NCBI GenBank assembly: GCA_014803985.1
Contig: JAAVAO010000014.1
Location: 6,900 to 70,899 of the forward strand
Source: Treponema sp.
GTDB taxonomy: Bacteria > Spirochaetota > Spirochaetia > Treponematales > Treponemataceae
Reading direction: 5' to 3'
Length of the DNA: 64,000 nucleotides
Part shown: one piece after another, positions 8,494 through 18,471 of the stretch
Position numbering within the stretch: position 1 is the first letter of the stretch
How the letters are laid out: every line of letters begins with the position of its first letter
The notes under the pieces: generated by a model
The model's input: only the letters and a program-made list of their open reading frames with translations
Told to the model about the DNA's origin: nothing
The model's database searches: none
Made by a program: the position numbers and the translations under genes

Positions 8494-8820
8494 AGTTGCC
8501 TCTCTATAATTTTCTGAATTGCTTGAGATGTATTTCTAAATATATATATATGATTTTTAGAGAGAAAAACTGAAGTTTTTTTGGAGGATTTTTAAATTTT
8601 TTTATTTTTTGTGTAGTTTTTGGATGGCGGAATTAAAAATGCGGTATATGCCACATAAAGCCACGAGTAGTTTCTTTTGCGTGATTTTATACTGCAAACA
8701 ATACAGGCTGTTCATCATTCCGATGTTGTGGTAATGGCTTTGGAAAATCTCTGTTAGATAACAATGCTTCTATAATATTGAGTTTTTCCATCTTAATTAC
8801 GCCATTACCTTTCAATCTCG
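8494..8820. other. Non-coding AT-rich spacer
   Basis: The spacer is 327 bases between the Rpn gene start and the dapL stop. It contains poly-A/T stretches but no open frame with a ribosome site, no strong hairpin and no clear promoter on either strand. Confidence 0.5.
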
Positions 8821-10053
8821 CTACAGTTTAAACCTCTTCAATCTTTCGCAGGCTTCCTTGATGTTTTCGCGGTGACCGAATGCGCTCACTCTGATGAAAG
8901 ATTCTCCTGACGGACCAAAGCCAGAGCCAGGTGTTACAACTACATTGCATTGGTTTAGAATTTCATCGAATATGTGCCAACTCATTTTTCCGGGGAATTT
9001 TGCCCAAATATATGGCGCGTTTCCTGTGAAATAAATTTCAACGCCGCACTTTTTGAAATTTTCGCCCTCAAACGCCTCTTTAATCAGCTTTCCGTTTTCA
9101 AGATAATAGCGGATAGTGGAATTCATTTCGTTTAAGCCTTCGTCATCAAGGGCGGCTAGTCCTCCTGCTTGTGCAATAATGGACGCACCGTTAAAGTTTG
9201 TGTTGGTGATTCTTTGCCATGCACTCTGAACGGAAGAGCCGTCTGCAAATTTCAAATTCTCTGGAACAACGCACCAGCCGAGTCGTATGCCTGTAAATCC
9301 TGCCGGCTTTGAGAATGACTGCATTTCAATTGCCACGTCTTTTGCTCCATCAATTTCGTAAATTGTCTTTGGAAGGGATGTGTCTTGAATAAATGCAGAG
9401 TATGCGGCATCAAAAAGAATAATGCAGTCGTTTGACTTTGCAAAATTCACGAGATGCTCCAAATTGTCTTTAGTTGCAACTGCGCCAGTCGGGTTGTTTG
9501 GAGAGCATATATAAATGAGACTGTTCTTTTTTACGATCGACAAATCAGGGAAAAATCCATTTTCGGGAAGGCACGGCATATAGGTTATGTCGGAAAAACC
9601 ATTTTCAGTTTGAGGTTCTTTTCCTCCCGCACCTGCCATAACAGTTCCGTCAACATAGACTGGGTAGGCGGGGTCCTGAAGCGCAACATTCACTTCCGAG
9701 CCGAACATCGCTTGTAGTCGCCCCAAGTCGCATTTTGCTCCATCGGAAACAAAAACCTCGCTCGCTTTTATTTTTGAGCCGTATATAACTGTTGCGATTT
9801 TTTCACGAAGTTCAGGCTTTCCTGCGCTGTCGTCTTGATAGCCCTCGTATCCTTCTGGAGTTCCAAGTCCAACAATAAAATTCTTCATCCCCTCAAGGAT
9901 GTGTGGTGTGATTGGCTCTGTGGTGTTGCCAATTCCAAGGCTTATAATGTTTGCATCGGGATGCGTTTTTTGAAATTCCTTTCGTCGTCTGGCAATTTCT
10001 GGAAAAAGATAGCCTTTTGCAAGGTTTGTATAGTTTTTATTTCGATTTATCAT
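8821..10053 (-). CDS. dapL: LL-diaminopimelate aminotransferase
   Basis: This 410-residue class I/II PLP aminotransferase matches DapL over its full length. DapL converts tetrahydrodipicolinate directly to LL-diaminopimelate for lysine and peptidoglycan synthesis, bypassing DapC/D/E. Motifs are LGIGNTTEPI near residue 39, GYEGYQDD near 68, SPNNPTG at 184-190 and the PLP lysine K249 in SFSKPAGFTG. The gene stands alone with its own promoter. DapL occurs in spirochaetes, chlamydiae and plants, which fits the suggested host. Confidence 0.95.
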   Translation of the reverse strand: MINRNKNYTNLAKGYLFPEIARRRKEFQKTHPDANIISLGIGNTTEPITPHILEGMKNFIVGLGTPEGYEGYQDDSAGKPELREKIATVIYGSKIKASEVFVSDGAKCDLGRLQAMFGSEVNVALQDPAYPVYVDGTVMAGAGGKEPQTENGFSDITYMPCLPENGFFPDLSIVKKNSLIYICSPNNPTGAVATKDNLEHLVNFAKSNDCIILFDAAYSAFIQDTSLPKTIYEIDGAKDVAIEMQSFSKPAGFTGIRLGWCVVPENLKFADGSSVQSAWQRITNTNFNGASIIAQAGGLAALDDEGLNEMNSTIRYYLENGKLIKEAFEGENFKKCGVEIYFTGNAPYIWAKFPGKMSWHIFDEILNQCNVVVTPGSGFGPSGESFIRVSAFGHRENIKEACERLKRFKL

Positions 10054-10062
10054 AGTAACTCA

Positions 10063-10092
10063 ATTATATCGCAAAACGGACATTGTTTTCAA
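10063..10092 (-). promoter_or_regulatory. Promoter of dapL
   Basis: On the minus strand TTGAAA (plus-strand TTTCAA, 10087-10092) is followed after 18 bases by TATAAT (plus-strand ATTATA, 10063-10068), just upstream of the dapL ATG. Confidence 0.6.
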
Positions 10093-10157
10093 TATCATGC
10101 TTTGACTTGCTAAAAATTGTTCTAAACCAACTATTATAAAATTCCGAAGATAGAAAT

Positions 10158-10688
10158 ATGAAAAAGATGGCGTGGGGTTTTAATATGGGGAGAAGAATTT
10201 TTGCGATGGCGATTGCGCTTTTTATGGGGGCGGCGGGATTTTGTGCGAGCGTTTCATTTCAAATTGTTCAGCATGATGAAAGTTTGGATGAAGTTTGTGT
10301 TTCCACGTTGATTATGGAAGACGAAATTTTAAATAGCTTTTATAATTTTGGGCATATTGTTTCAAATGTTCCTGCTGTTGTGTCGTCATCAAAAAATCAG
10401 GACAGTACATTTTGGAGCAAGGGCTATAAAGAGGCTTCTGATGGATTTTTTGACAACTTTATACAAGTGCATTTGTATTTAAATTCGGCATCTTCGTCAA
10501 ATCAAGGCAAGGCATCTTTGGGCATTATAAAAAAAGTGGCGTGGAAAGTTGCCTCCATTGCAACGGGAAATACAATTGACGAGGGAAGCAAAAATGTTTC
10601 TGTGCAAGCACAAAAGGATACGGAAGAAAATGTGAGGGGTTTTGCTGATGAACTTGCGTCCTATCTGCAAAAGACTATAAAAAAATAA
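10158..10688 (+). CDS. Exported protein of unknown function
   Basis: This 176-residue protein starts with a positively charged stretch and a hydrophobic core (about residues 11-30), with a probable signal-peptidase I site after GFCA. The remainder is mixed alpha/beta without a recognised motif. A C-terminal helix has DELASYLQKTIKK character. The next gene also encodes an exported protein, with 67 bases between them. I do not recognise the family. Confidence 0.55.
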   Translation: MKKMAWGFNMGRRIFAMAIALFMGAAGFCASVSFQIVQHDESLDEVCVSTLIMEDEILNSFYNFGHIVSNVPAVVSSSKNQDSTFWSKGYKEASDGFFDNFIQVHLYLNSASSSNQGKASLGIIKKVAWKVASIATGNTIDEGSKNVSVQAQKDTEENVRGFADELASYLQKTIKK

Positions 10689-10755
10689 AAATGACTTATG
10701 TACTGTGTAATCGTGGGCGTCAAAAGTACTGCGCTCACCTCATAAGGAAGGGGAT

Positions 10756-12393
10756 ATGAAAAAGAATTTTGCGTTGATTTTGGGATTTCTCTGTTGTGGA
10801 TTTATTTTTACGTCTTTTAGTCCGTCCATTGATGGAAGGGCGGTTGTTGCGGAAGATGGTATTATGCCTAAAGGAATTTTTGCAAAAACAGTTGGCTATC
10901 TTCCTGGTGACAGCATAAGCGTTACGAATCTTGCGAAAAAATCGACTGTTGATATTCTCGTTATTGGTGCGCTTGATCCTTCTGAAGGAATTGCAATTCT
11001 TTTGACTCCCGAGGCGGCGGATCTTTTGGGAATGGATAAAAAGAAAAACAATGTTGTGAAGGTTACAAAGCGTTCAGGGCAACTTGACGAAACGGTAAGC
11101 GGAACTGCGGTTATTGGCGATGTGATTGATGACGATTTTGATGTCGAAGAAACCGAACGCGTTGAGATTGCGGAAGTTACAGAAAATGCAGAAGTTACAG
11201 AAAGTGTGGAAGTGACAGAAAATACGGAAGAAGAAATTGAGTATGAGGAATCCCCTTTTGTAGCGGTTGCTGAAGAAACAGAGGCAGAATCAGAAGAAGA
11301 GGAGGACTTTGAAGAGGATTTGTATGTTCCCTTTGAAAGCGAAGAGTCTTTTGAATTTGAATATGTATATGAGCCATCTACCGAAGATACTGTTGAAGAA
11401 GAATTTGAAGAGATAGTTGAAATTTCAGCTGTGGAGAATACAGAAGAGCCTGTTTTTGAAAAGATCGAAGAGAATGATGACTTTGCTTCTGAAAAGTCGT
11501 ATGTGGCATCTGAAAAGGTGGACGGGGATGATCTTTTGGAGTATGGTTTTGTTCCGTATGAAAATTTTGATGAAGATGATGTTGTTGCTGCTGTTTACGA
11601 AGAAATAGAACCTGTTTTTGACGAGTATGTTGAAGAAGACTATATTGAATATATTGAAAGTGAAAAGAGTGAAGTTGCTTCAAAGAGTTTTGATGAAGAT
11701 GCTCCTCCCCAATATGTGAGGGTGGAAGATGATGTTGATGACTTTGATGAATCGGTTTCCTCTGTATTGTTTGAGGAAGTTGAAGAGGACGAAGAAATTG
11801 CGTATTCCCCTGAGCCTGTTTCAGATGTGTATGTCGTTGAGAATGAAAGTCCGGATGAAGAGTGTGAAATAGAAGAGAATGCCGAAAGTTATGATGCAAT
11901 TGTTCTTGTACCGGCAAATCCAAAGACCCCTGAAGAACCTGTTGAGTATGATGCAGAGGAATTGGTGCCGCTAAATGAAACGAGTGTAACCTTTGAAGCG
12001 GTTTCAGATGAAGCTGAAGTTGCACTCGTTGAAGAGGGGATTGTTCTTGTTCCTCTCGTGGATGAGGAAGTGAAGACGGAGAGCGCAATCGAAGAGAGTG
12101 GAGTAACTCAAATTGTGGAAGACTTTGCGTTTGATGCATATATGGTTTCTGATTTGAAGTTCCTTGAGAGCGGAAAATATTACGTGCAGATTGCAATTTA
12201 CAATGACAATGTGAATATTCGGGGTGTTTTGGACAAGTACAGTGAAAACTATCCAATGGTTATTGTTCCCACTGCAAGCGGCAAGGCGAATCAAGTTATG
12301 GTGGGACCTTTGAACATCGATGAATATGGCACAGTCTTAAATCGATTTAAGAGCTATGGCTATAAAGATGCATTCTTGCGTAAAATTCGCTAG
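10756..12393 (+). CDS. Exported acidic protein with C-terminal SPOR domain
   Basis: This 545-residue protein begins with a signal peptide. A globular N-terminal domain follows (about 25-130; GIFAKTVGYLPGDSISV, VLIPEA-type strands). Next is a long glutamate-rich low-complexity linker (about 130-460). The C-terminal SPOR domain (about 465-545) has YYVQIAIY and VMVGPLN strands. SPOR domains bind denuded glycan strands at the division septum. The N-terminal domain recalls double-psi or RlpA-like modules but key residues are not clear. GGAAGGGG precedes the ATG. The acidic linker could span the periplasm or bind cations; that is inference. Confidence 0.75.
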   Translation: MKKNFALILGFLCCGFIFTSFSPSIDGRAVVAEDGIMPKGIFAKTVGYLPGDSISVTNLAKKSTVDILVIGALDPSEGIAILLTPEAADLLGMDKKKNNVVKVTKRSGQLDETVSGTAVIGDVIDDDFDVEETERVEIAEVTENAEVTESVEVTENTEEEIEYEESPFVAVAEETEAESEEEEDFEEDLYVPFESEESFEFEYVYEPSTEDTVEEEFEEIVEISAVENTEEPVFEKIEENDDFASEKSYVASEKVDGDDLLEYGFVPYENFDEDDVVAAVYEEIEPVFDEYVEEDYIEYIESEKSEVASKSFDEDAPPQYVRVEDDVDDFDESVSSVLFEEVEEDEEIAYSPEPVSDVYVVENESPDEECEIEENAESYDAIVLVPANPKTPEEPVEYDAEELVPLNETSVTFEAVSDEAEVALVEEGIVLVPLVDEEVKTESAIEESGVTQIVEDFAFDAYMVSDLKFLESGKYYVQIAIYNDNVNIRGVLDKYSENYPMVIVPTASGKANQVMVGPLNIDEYGTVLNRFKSYGYKDAFLRKIR

Positions 12394-12615
12394 GTTTGTC
12401 TTATTGTAGTGCAGGCTTTGTATGCTGTGTTTGGTTTGAGTGTTGATTGTCAGCATAAACGCAACGCTTGCGCTCATAACAAAATTATGGTAGACTTAAT
12501 GAAATGTCACTGGTGTTAAAATCATCGCTGTAATGATTGTGTGCAGGGATTAACAAATATCCTTGCGAGACACTAGGCAAGTGTTAAAATTTGATATACG
12601 CTATTCTTAAATATC

Positions 12616-12650
12616 GTGAACTTGTGCATGCGTTGTGTTTGCAAGTTCAC
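12616..12650 (+). other. Hairpin upstream of the HD operon
   Basis: GTGAACTTG (12616-12624) pairs perfectly with CAAGTTCAC (12642-12650) in the 5' region of the gene at 12675. It has no T run and could be an operator or leader structure. Confidence 0.4.
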
Positions 12651-12674
12651 ATTGTTATTTTATGGGTGAAAATC

Positions 12675-13040
12675 ATGGGAAAAGTTTACATAGAAATGTT
12701 GGATTTGGTTGCCAATGCTTTGATTTTTTTATTGGACAACAACAAGGAAAAGAAAATCTCTTTTGCTATGCTTGATAAATATGGTGCTAAAGTTCGAGAG
12801 GTTCTTGCAAAAGAAAATGGCACTGATGTTTATCTTTATATGTCTAGAGAAAGTCAGGATGCTATTTTTGAAGATTATTCTGAATTCTTTGAACAATATA
12901 ATGATAATGGTACGAAAGGAATAAAATTAAAGGATGGCGTAACTTCTAAAGAACTTTGGGAAAAATTTTGCCTTTATTTATCTTTGGATGTTTTGAAAGC
13001 GTTTGAGGATTCTTCTGTAACAAATGTTTTGGCGGCTTGA
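12675..13040 (+). CDS. Small protein of unknown function, first gene of the HD operon
   Basis: This 121-residue protein is mostly helical and acidic, with no recognised motif. The ATG at 12675 is chosen because GGGTGAA lies just upstream; an upstream in-frame extension to 12591 covers a hairpin and has no ribosome site. The stop overlaps the ATG of the next gene (TGATG), so the two are translationally coupled. It probably acts with the HD protein. Whether it is a regulator, an inhibitor or a subunit cannot be told from sequence. Confidence 0.6.
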   Translation: MGKVYIEMLDLVANALIFLLDNNKEKKISFAMLDKYGAKVREVLAKENGTDVYLYMSRESQDAIFEDYSEFFEQYNDNGTKGIKLKDGVTSKELWEKFCLYLSLDVLKAFEDSSVTNVLAA

Positions 13041-14236
13041 TGGTTAAGCGAATAAAAGACCCTATCTATGGCTATATAGAAATACCAGATTTTGTACAAA
13101 AGATAATTGATACTTCTGTTTTTCAAAGACTACGAGATATAGTTCAAACGAGTTATATGTCATTATATCCTTCTGCAACTCATAATAGATTTGCGCATTC
13201 AATAGGTGTGTATTATTTGGGTACGCTAGCCTTGCATGGATTAAAAGAAAATCTGGATTTAAGAGTAATAGAAAATTTTGAAGTATATTTTAAGGTGTTT
13301 CAATTAGCCTGCTTATTGCATGATGTGGGTCATGCTCCATTTTCTCATACGGGCGAGCAATATTATTTAAAGAATAGTGATAGGGAATACTTACATAAAG
13401 AATTAGTAGAACTTGTAAAAGATGAAATCTTTGGAAAAGAAATTGATGAAAACGGATATAAAGCAGCTCCTCACGAATTGATAAGCGCGATTGTTGGAGT
13501 AAAAGAATTTGAAGATTGCTTGGAAAATGAGACGTCTTTTTTTGCTAGGTGCATCCTCGGATATAAATACACAATAGATTTAGATACTGAAAAAAAATTT
13601 CAGAACAGCCTTATCGAACTCTTGAATTCAAAAGTAATTGACGTGGACAAATTGGACTACTTGATTAGGGATGCTTATTGCACGGGTTTTGACACTGTGA
13701 AAATAGATTATCATAGATTGCTTTCTAGTTTGTGTTTTGTAGGGGACTGTTCTGAATATAAAATCGGATTTAGTAAAAACGCAATCAGTGTATTGGAAAA
13801 TGTTATTTATGCACATGATGCGGAGCGAAAATGGATACAAAACCATCCTTCCGTAATTTATGAAATGTATCTTATGGAGCGGATATTAGACAGAATTATA
13901 AGGAAATGCTTTAAAGAAGAATACTTGGACAGTTCTTTGTTATCGGAAACAGGAAAGGATATTTTAGGGGTTGGGAAAATTCGTTTGCTTAGCGATTCTT
14001 CGATTATCTATCTGCTTAAAACCATAGAAAGCGACAATTTCATAGATGAATTTCTCAGTAGGAATAAACGCAAAAAACCGCTTTGGAAGTCCGAATCAGA
14101 ATTTAATGCCATTTTTCAAGATGATGATGAAATTTCGATCGTTATAGATGAGTTTGAAAAACTTGAAAAATACATAAAAACATTGGGATTTCCTTTTGTG
14201 ATAAATAGTGGTGTTGAAAAAAAAGTGCAATTTTGA
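13040..14236 (+). CDS. HD-superfamily (SAMHD1/dGTPase-like) phosphohydrolase
   Basis: This 398-residue protein opens with IKDPIYGYI and FQRLRDI, followed by the metal-site residues H53 (FAHSIG), H94-D95 (LLHDVGHAPFSH) and H98. A later VDKLDYLIRD segment supplies the remaining aspartate. This is the pattern of dNTP triphosphohydrolases of the SAMHD1/YwfO group. The likely reaction is hydrolysis of dNTPs or another nucleotide. It sits in a tight three-gene operon, coupled to a small gene on each side. Such enzymes act in nucleotide homeostasis, and some deplete dNTPs as phage defence; the role here is open. Confidence 0.85.
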   Translation: MVKRIKDPIYGYIEIPDFVQKIIDTSVFQRLRDIVQTSYMSLYPSATHNRFAHSIGVYYLGTLALHGLKENLDLRVIENFEVYFKVFQLACLLHDVGHAPFSHTGEQYYLKNSDREYLHKELVELVKDEIFGKEIDENGYKAAPHELISAIVGVKEFEDCLENETSFFARCILGYKYTIDLDTEKKFQNSLIELLNSKVIDVDKLDYLIRDAYCTGFDTVKIDYHRLLSSLCFVGDCSEYKIGFSKNAISVLENVIYAHDAERKWIQNHPSVIYEMYLMERILDRIIRKCFKEEYLDSSLLSETGKDILGVGKIRLLSDSSIIYLLKTIESDNFIDEFLSRNKRKKPLWKSESEFNAIFQDDDEISIVIDEFEKLEKYIKTLGFPFVINSGVEKKVQF

Positions 14237-14636
14237 AATAACTGAATTGGAAAAAGATTCTAATGACTTGAAAAAACGCTCTCTTGTGGCAGAACGGAAA
14301 AAATATCTTGGAATGATTAAGATGATGCTTGATTTGATTGATGAAAATAAACGGGAATCTGGAATTGTGATTAGATTTACAGATCAGTTTATAAGCGGTT
14401 TTTCAAAGAAAGAATTTTCCGAAATAAAAATTTCTTTTCCAAATTTAGCAAATCCATGCAATTTTGGAACAGTAACTTCTCTATTAAAACCTCAATTTGC
14501 TATGAATCAGAGAAAGTTTTTTTATATTTTTTCACCTCAAGGAAGGACTGATATTGATATAAAAGACCTTCATGAAAAATTATTGCAGTTTGCTCAAAAA
14601 ATTAAGACTGAAAAATCGTCAGAGAAATTTAGGTGA
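14208..14636 (+). CDS. Small protein of unknown function, third gene of the HD operon
   Basis: This frame of about 142 residues overlaps the HD gene by 29 bases, so it is probably translated by coupling. The start is uncertain: GTG at 14208 or 14211, or TTG at 14214, none with a clear ribosome site; the next internal ATG would lose about 35 residues. Visible features are an N-terminal charged coiled-coil segment and a mixed C-terminal half. No family is recognised. Its consistent linkage with the HD enzyme would be the best clue to function. Confidence 0.55.
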   Translation: MVLKKKCNFEITELEKDSNDLKKRSLVAERKKYLGMIKMMLDLIDENKRESGIVIRFTDQFISGFSKKEFSEIKISFPNLANPCNFGTVTSLLKPQFAMNQRKFFYIFSPQGRTDIDIKDLHEKLLQFAQKIKTEKSSEKFR

Positions 14637-14816
14637 TATGCACTTTGCTCAGTAACTACTTTTGAAATAGTGTGAAATTTTGAAGTGCATCATGCCTGTT
14701 CGGGGAAAACGCGATATGTTCTTTCCGAAACGTGACTATGATTTGAACCGCATCACATTCAGTCAAATTACGATAAAATATCTTGAGAGCCGTGCTTGTG
14801 ATCACGAACATCGCTA

Positions 14817-14845
14817 TTGAAAAAAAAAGCCCTGTTGTGTATAAT
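14817..14845 (+). promoter_or_regulatory. Promoter of the polysaccharide operon
   Basis: TTGAAA (14817-14822) and TATAAT (14840-14845) are separated by 17 bases, about 50 bases before the Wzz-like gene. The remaining spacer 14637-14816 shows no other clear feature. Confidence 0.7.
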
Positions 14846-14896
14846 TACTTATATTCTTATATAAAGTATAAGGGAAAAACGCAATAGGGATTTTTT

Positions 14897-15904
14897 ATGG
14901 GCGAAAATAAAGAAGATGATGAGATTTCGTTGCTAGATTTGTTTGCAGTTCTTTTACGATACAAGGTTATGATTATAGTTGTTACTGTGGTTGCCGCTGT
15001 ATTTTCAATTGTATTTTCTATTATAACGATTGTACTTCCGCCGGACTCTTCCCCGCTTCCAAATGAATTTACACCTGTTGCTAATATGTTGATCAACGAT
15101 TCGTCTTCAGGTAATTCAGGGCTTTCATCTTTGATTTCTTCAAGCGGACTGGGCGCACTTGCTAGTCTTGCCGGCGTTGGAGGAGTGGGCGGATCATCTC
15201 ATAGTTCTCTTGCTCTTTTTCTTGCCACGTCAAATACGTTTTTGGATTCAGTTGTAGATGAGTTTGATCTTATTGAAAAGTGGGAGATTGAAAAGCATCC
15301 GCGCGCTGAAAGCCGAAAGGCGTTGCAAAAGGTTTTGAAAGCGTCTTATGATGATGAGTCGGGCATTTTTTCAATATCGTTTAAGGATACGGATCCTGAA
15401 TTTGCGCAAAGAGTGGTAAATTATGCGGTTGACTATATGGAGCAGCGTTTTACCGACCTCGGACTTGATAAATCTCTTCTTGAAAAGAAAAACCTTGAGG
15501 AAAACATTGATGCCAGTTACAATGAAATTATCCGATTGCAAAAGGAAATTTCAAAAGTTGAACAGTCCGTTTCCAATGTGTTTAGCGCGGCATCTGCTCC
15601 TTCGATTATGTTGGATGCATCTATGTTGAAACTTGAACTTTCCGCTCAAGAGCAAGTGTACACTCAGTTAAAAACTCAGTATGAAGTTTTGAAAATCAGC
15701 ATGGCAAGCGAAACTCCTGTTTTTCAAGTTATTGAGCGAGCTGAAGTTCCTGATAGAAAGTCCGCTCCTTCCCGTGGAAAACTGTGCATTATCATCACTT
15801 TTGCAGCATTTTTTATTTCGATTTTTATGGCTTTCCTTTTAAACGCTATCAAAAACATACAGTCAGATCCTGAGGCTATGGCAAAATTAACGGCTAAAAA
15901 TTAA
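14897..15904 (+). CDS. Wzz-like polysaccharide co-polymerase / chain-length determinant
   Basis: This 335-residue inner-membrane protein has TM1 at about 27-50, a serine/glycine-rich periplasmic loop, a coiled-coil region (about 190-260) and TM2 at about 295-318. A proline-rich ERAEVPDRKSAPSR motif lies just before TM2, which is characteristic of Wzz/PCP proteins. It would set polymer length in O-antigen-like or capsule export together with the Wza-like protein that follows 17 bases later. No tyrosine-kinase domain is fused. It is the first gene of a run of co-oriented genes reaching at least 23 kb. Confidence 0.85.
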   Translation: MGENKEDDEISLLDLFAVLLRYKVMIIVVTVVAAVFSIVFSIITIVLPPDSSPLPNEFTPVANMLINDSSSGNSGLSSLISSSGLGALASLAGVGGVGGSSHSSLALFLATSNTFLDSVVDEFDLIEKWEIEKHPRAESRKALQKVLKASYDDESGIFSISFKDTDPEFAQRVVNYAVDYMEQRFTDLGLDKSLLEKKNLEENIDASYNEIIRLQKEISKVEQSVSNVFSAASAPSIMLDASMLKLELSAQEQVYTQLKTQYEVLKISMASETPVFQVIERAEVPDRKSAPSRGKLCIIITFAAFFISIFMAFLLNAIKNIQSDPEAMAKLTAKN

Positions 15905-15921
15905 AAAGCAGGTACATTTTT

Positions 15922-17451
15922 ATGAAGAGAATTATTTTACAAATTGTTTTGGTTGCATTTTGTGTTGCCGCCTTTTCTCAGACAAATTCACAGACAAGAA
16001 TTGCTCGCTCTCAATCAACAACTGCTCAATCGCAGACAAATATGGATTCTTTACAAGATGAAGTTGGAAGTGCTGCGCTGCGTCCGTCTGCGCAAATTGC
16101 GATGAGTTCAATTGATTATCCAGTAACCGCAGGTGATATTTACACCCTTGCCTTTGCCGTTGGAACAAATATAGTGAGCTATGTGCTTTCAGTTGACACA
16201 ACATATAAAATTCGCGTTGCAAACCTTGCAGTTCTTGATGGTGCGGGGCTTACTTTTGTTCAATTGAAAAAGCAGGTGGAGGGAATTGTCACAAAAAACT
16301 ATCCGATGAGCGGAGTCCAGTTTTTTATTACAACGCCAGCGGTGTTCAATGTAATTGTGCAGGGCGAGGTTTTGCAGACAAAAGTTTGTCAGGCATGGGC
16401 TCTTACGAGAGTTGGCGATTTGCTTGAAAACTTGTACACCCCTTATTCATCAGAACGTTTCGTTGAAATTACATCCGCTTCTGGAGTAAAAAAGAACTGT
16501 GACTTGTTCAAGGCGTTGCGTTTTGGAGATATGGAAAATAATCCCTATCTTCGGCCTGGCGATGTGATTTCTGTAAAAAAAGCTGAAAGACGAGTTGAAA
16601 TTTCAGGTGAAATTGAACGCGAGGGTTTGTATGAACTTGCAGAGGGTGAAAATATTAAAGAGTTGGTGGAATATTATGGTGGCGGATTTACTTCGTTTGC
16701 AGACTCTATGCGAATTGAAGTAACGAGATATTTTCCAAAGCAAAGGGAGTCTAAAAGACTATATCTTACAGAAACAAATTTAGAGGAAAACTATCCTCTT
16801 GAAGATAGCGATGTGGTGTATGTCAATTCCTATTCAGATTTAAATCCTGTTGTGTTTATTGAGGGGGCAATTCAAAAGGCTTCAAATGTGGACGATACAA
16901 CAGAAGCGGCTGATATGAACAGGATTTCAATTCAATTTGAAGAGGGAACGTCTTATTCGTTTCTTATTCGGAAGAATAAAAATTTGTTTTCTATGCTTTC
17001 CGATCTTGAGAATTCCTATATATTGCGTGGCAATGACATTATAAAAATAGACATTTCAAAGATTTTATATGACAGCAATTACAATCTTGATGAAACAGTT
17101 CGTCCTTATGATATTCTTCGAGTTCCGTTCAAACAGTTTTTCGTTAATGTTGCAGGGGCGGTTAATATTCCTGGACGCTATCCGTATATTCCTGACAGAG
17201 GCTGGGATTATTACATAGGTCTTGCAGGTGGTTTTTCAGATACAAAAAATATTGGAGACAGAATAACAATTGTTGATAGTAATGGAAATAAGCTTAAAAA
17301 GGGAGATCCGATTACTCCTGAAACAACTATTACTGCAAAAGCAAATTCGTTCACGCATTATTGGGGAATTTATGCCCCTGTTATCACTACCATTTTGACG
17401 GCGGTTTCAACAACGATCAGTATTTTAGTTGCTGCTGATGTGATAAAATAA
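15922..17451 (+). CDS. Polysaccharide export protein with SLBB domains (Wza-like)
   Basis: This 509-residue protein has a signal peptide (residues 1-20) and a polysaccharide-export domain beginning near 68 ([14 protein letters not shown]). Several SLBB beta-grasp repeats follow, seen as [17 protein letters not shown] near 230 and [16 protein letters not shown] near 410. A hydrophobic C-terminal helix may insert in the outer membrane. It has no lipobox cysteine of the usual kind, unlike E. coli Wza. The role is export of the polymer made by the neighbouring genes. Confidence 0.85.
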   Translation: MKRIILQIVLVAFCVAAFSQTNSQTRIARSQSTTAQSQTNMDSLQDEVGSAALRPSAQIAMSSIDYPVTAGDIYTLAFAVGTNIVSYVLSVDTTYKIRVANLAVLDGAGLTFVQLKKQVEGIVTKNYPMSGVQFFITTPAVFNVIVQGEVLQTKVCQAWALTRVGDLLENLYTPYSSERFVEITSASGVKKNCDLFKALRFGDMENNPYLRPGDVISVKKAERRVEISGEIEREGLYELAEGENIKELVEYYGGGFTSFADSMRIEVTRYFPKQRESKRLYLTETNLEENYPLEDSDVVYVNSYSDLNPVVFIEGAIQKASNVDDTTEAADMNRISIQFEEGTSYSFLIRKNKNLFSMLSDLENSYILRGNDIIKIDISKILYDSNYNLDETVRPYDILRVPFKQFFVNVAGAVNIPGRYPYIPDRGWDYYIGLAGGFSDTKNIGDRITIVDSNGNKLKKGDPITPETTITAKANSFTHYWGIYAPVITTILTAVSTTISILVAADVIK

Positions 17452-17506
17452 AAACTATACTGATGGAAAATGCGCTAGTGAAAGTGATTTTATGGGAGGT
17501 GGACTT

Positions 17507-18382
17507 ATGAAGGGAATTATTTTAGCGGGTGGCTCTGGCACTCGTCTGTATCCTGTTACAAAGGCGGTTTCAAAACAGATTTTACCACTGTATGACAAGC
17601 CGATGATTTACTATCCTTTGAGCGTTTTGATGCTTTCCGGCATTCGTGAAGTGTTAATTATATCAACTCCTCGTGATCTTCCGCTTTTTGAAGAGCTTTT
17701 TGGGGATGGCTCTTGGCTTGGAATGAGATTTGAATATGCCGTTCAAGAAAAACCGAGAGGGCTTGCAGATGCTTTTATTGTCGGAGAGAAGTTTATCGGA
17801 GGCGATGATGTGGCGTTAGTTTTGGGCGATAATATTTTTTACGGACAAAGTTTTACCGCCACGCTAAAAAATGCTGAAAAAAAAATACGCCTTGAAAAAG
17901 GGGCGGTGATTTTTGGCTATTATGTGAAAGACCCTTCTGCGTATGGAGTTGTGGAATTTGATTCTGATGGAAACGCGCTTGGAATTGAGGAAAAGCCTGC
18001 TGCTCCAAAATCAAACTATGCAGTTCCAGGACTGTATTTTTATGACAACTCTGTTGTGCAAATTGCAAAAAATATAAAGCCGAGCGCACGGGGTGAAATT
18101 GAAATAACTGCCGTGAATAATGCCTATCTTGCAGAGAAGAAACTAAAGGTTGAACTTTTGGGGCGTGGAATGGCGTGGCTTGACACAGGAACGTATGATG
18201 GCTTGCTTGAAGCGTCTAATTTTATCGCCACAATTGAAAAGCGGCAGGGAATGTATGTGAGTTGCATAGAGGAAATTGCCTTTAAAAACAAGTGGATTAC
18301 CACGGAGAATATTCTTTCTCTTGCCGTTCAATATAAAACGGGCTATGGCGAGTATTTGAAATATGTTGCTGGCGAACGCTAG
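17507..18382 (+). CDS. rfbA: Glucose-1-phosphate thymidylyltransferase
   Basis: This 291-residue nucleotidyltransferase makes dTDP-glucose from dTTP and glucose 1-phosphate. It carries the signature GGSGTRLYP at about 8-16, [11 protein letters not shown] near 25, and GDNIFYG near 108. ATG 17507 is favoured because a strong GGAGGTGG lies directly before it. It starts the dTDP-sugar block rfbA-rfbC-rfbB. Confidence 0.95.
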   Translation: MKGIILAGGSGTRLYPVTKAVSKQILPLYDKPMIYYPLSVLMLSGIREVLIISTPRDLPLFEELFGDGSWLGMRFEYAVQEKPRGLADAFIVGEKFIGGDDVALVLGDNIFYGQSFTATLKNAEKKIRLEKGAVIFGYYVKDPSAYGVVEFDSDGNALGIEEKPAAPKSNYAVPGLYFYDNSVVQIAKNIKPSARGEIEITAVNNAYLAEKKLKVELLGRGMAWLDTGTYDGLLEASNFIATIEKRQGMYVSCIEEIAFKNKWITTENILSLAVQYKTGYGEYLKYVAGER

Positions 18383-18471
18383 GTTTTACGTTTCTCTGTA
18401 GTTTTGTTTTTTTAGGGTTTGCTATGGATCGCACTGATGGGGATGCGTCATTGCGTTTTATGGGGGTGAAT

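Noticed and set aside
11378-12256. 292-residue reverse-strand open frame
   Set aside because: It is an antisense shadow of the glutamate-rich linker of the SPOR protein; its His/Gln/Leu-rich translation is typical of antisense to acidic repeats.
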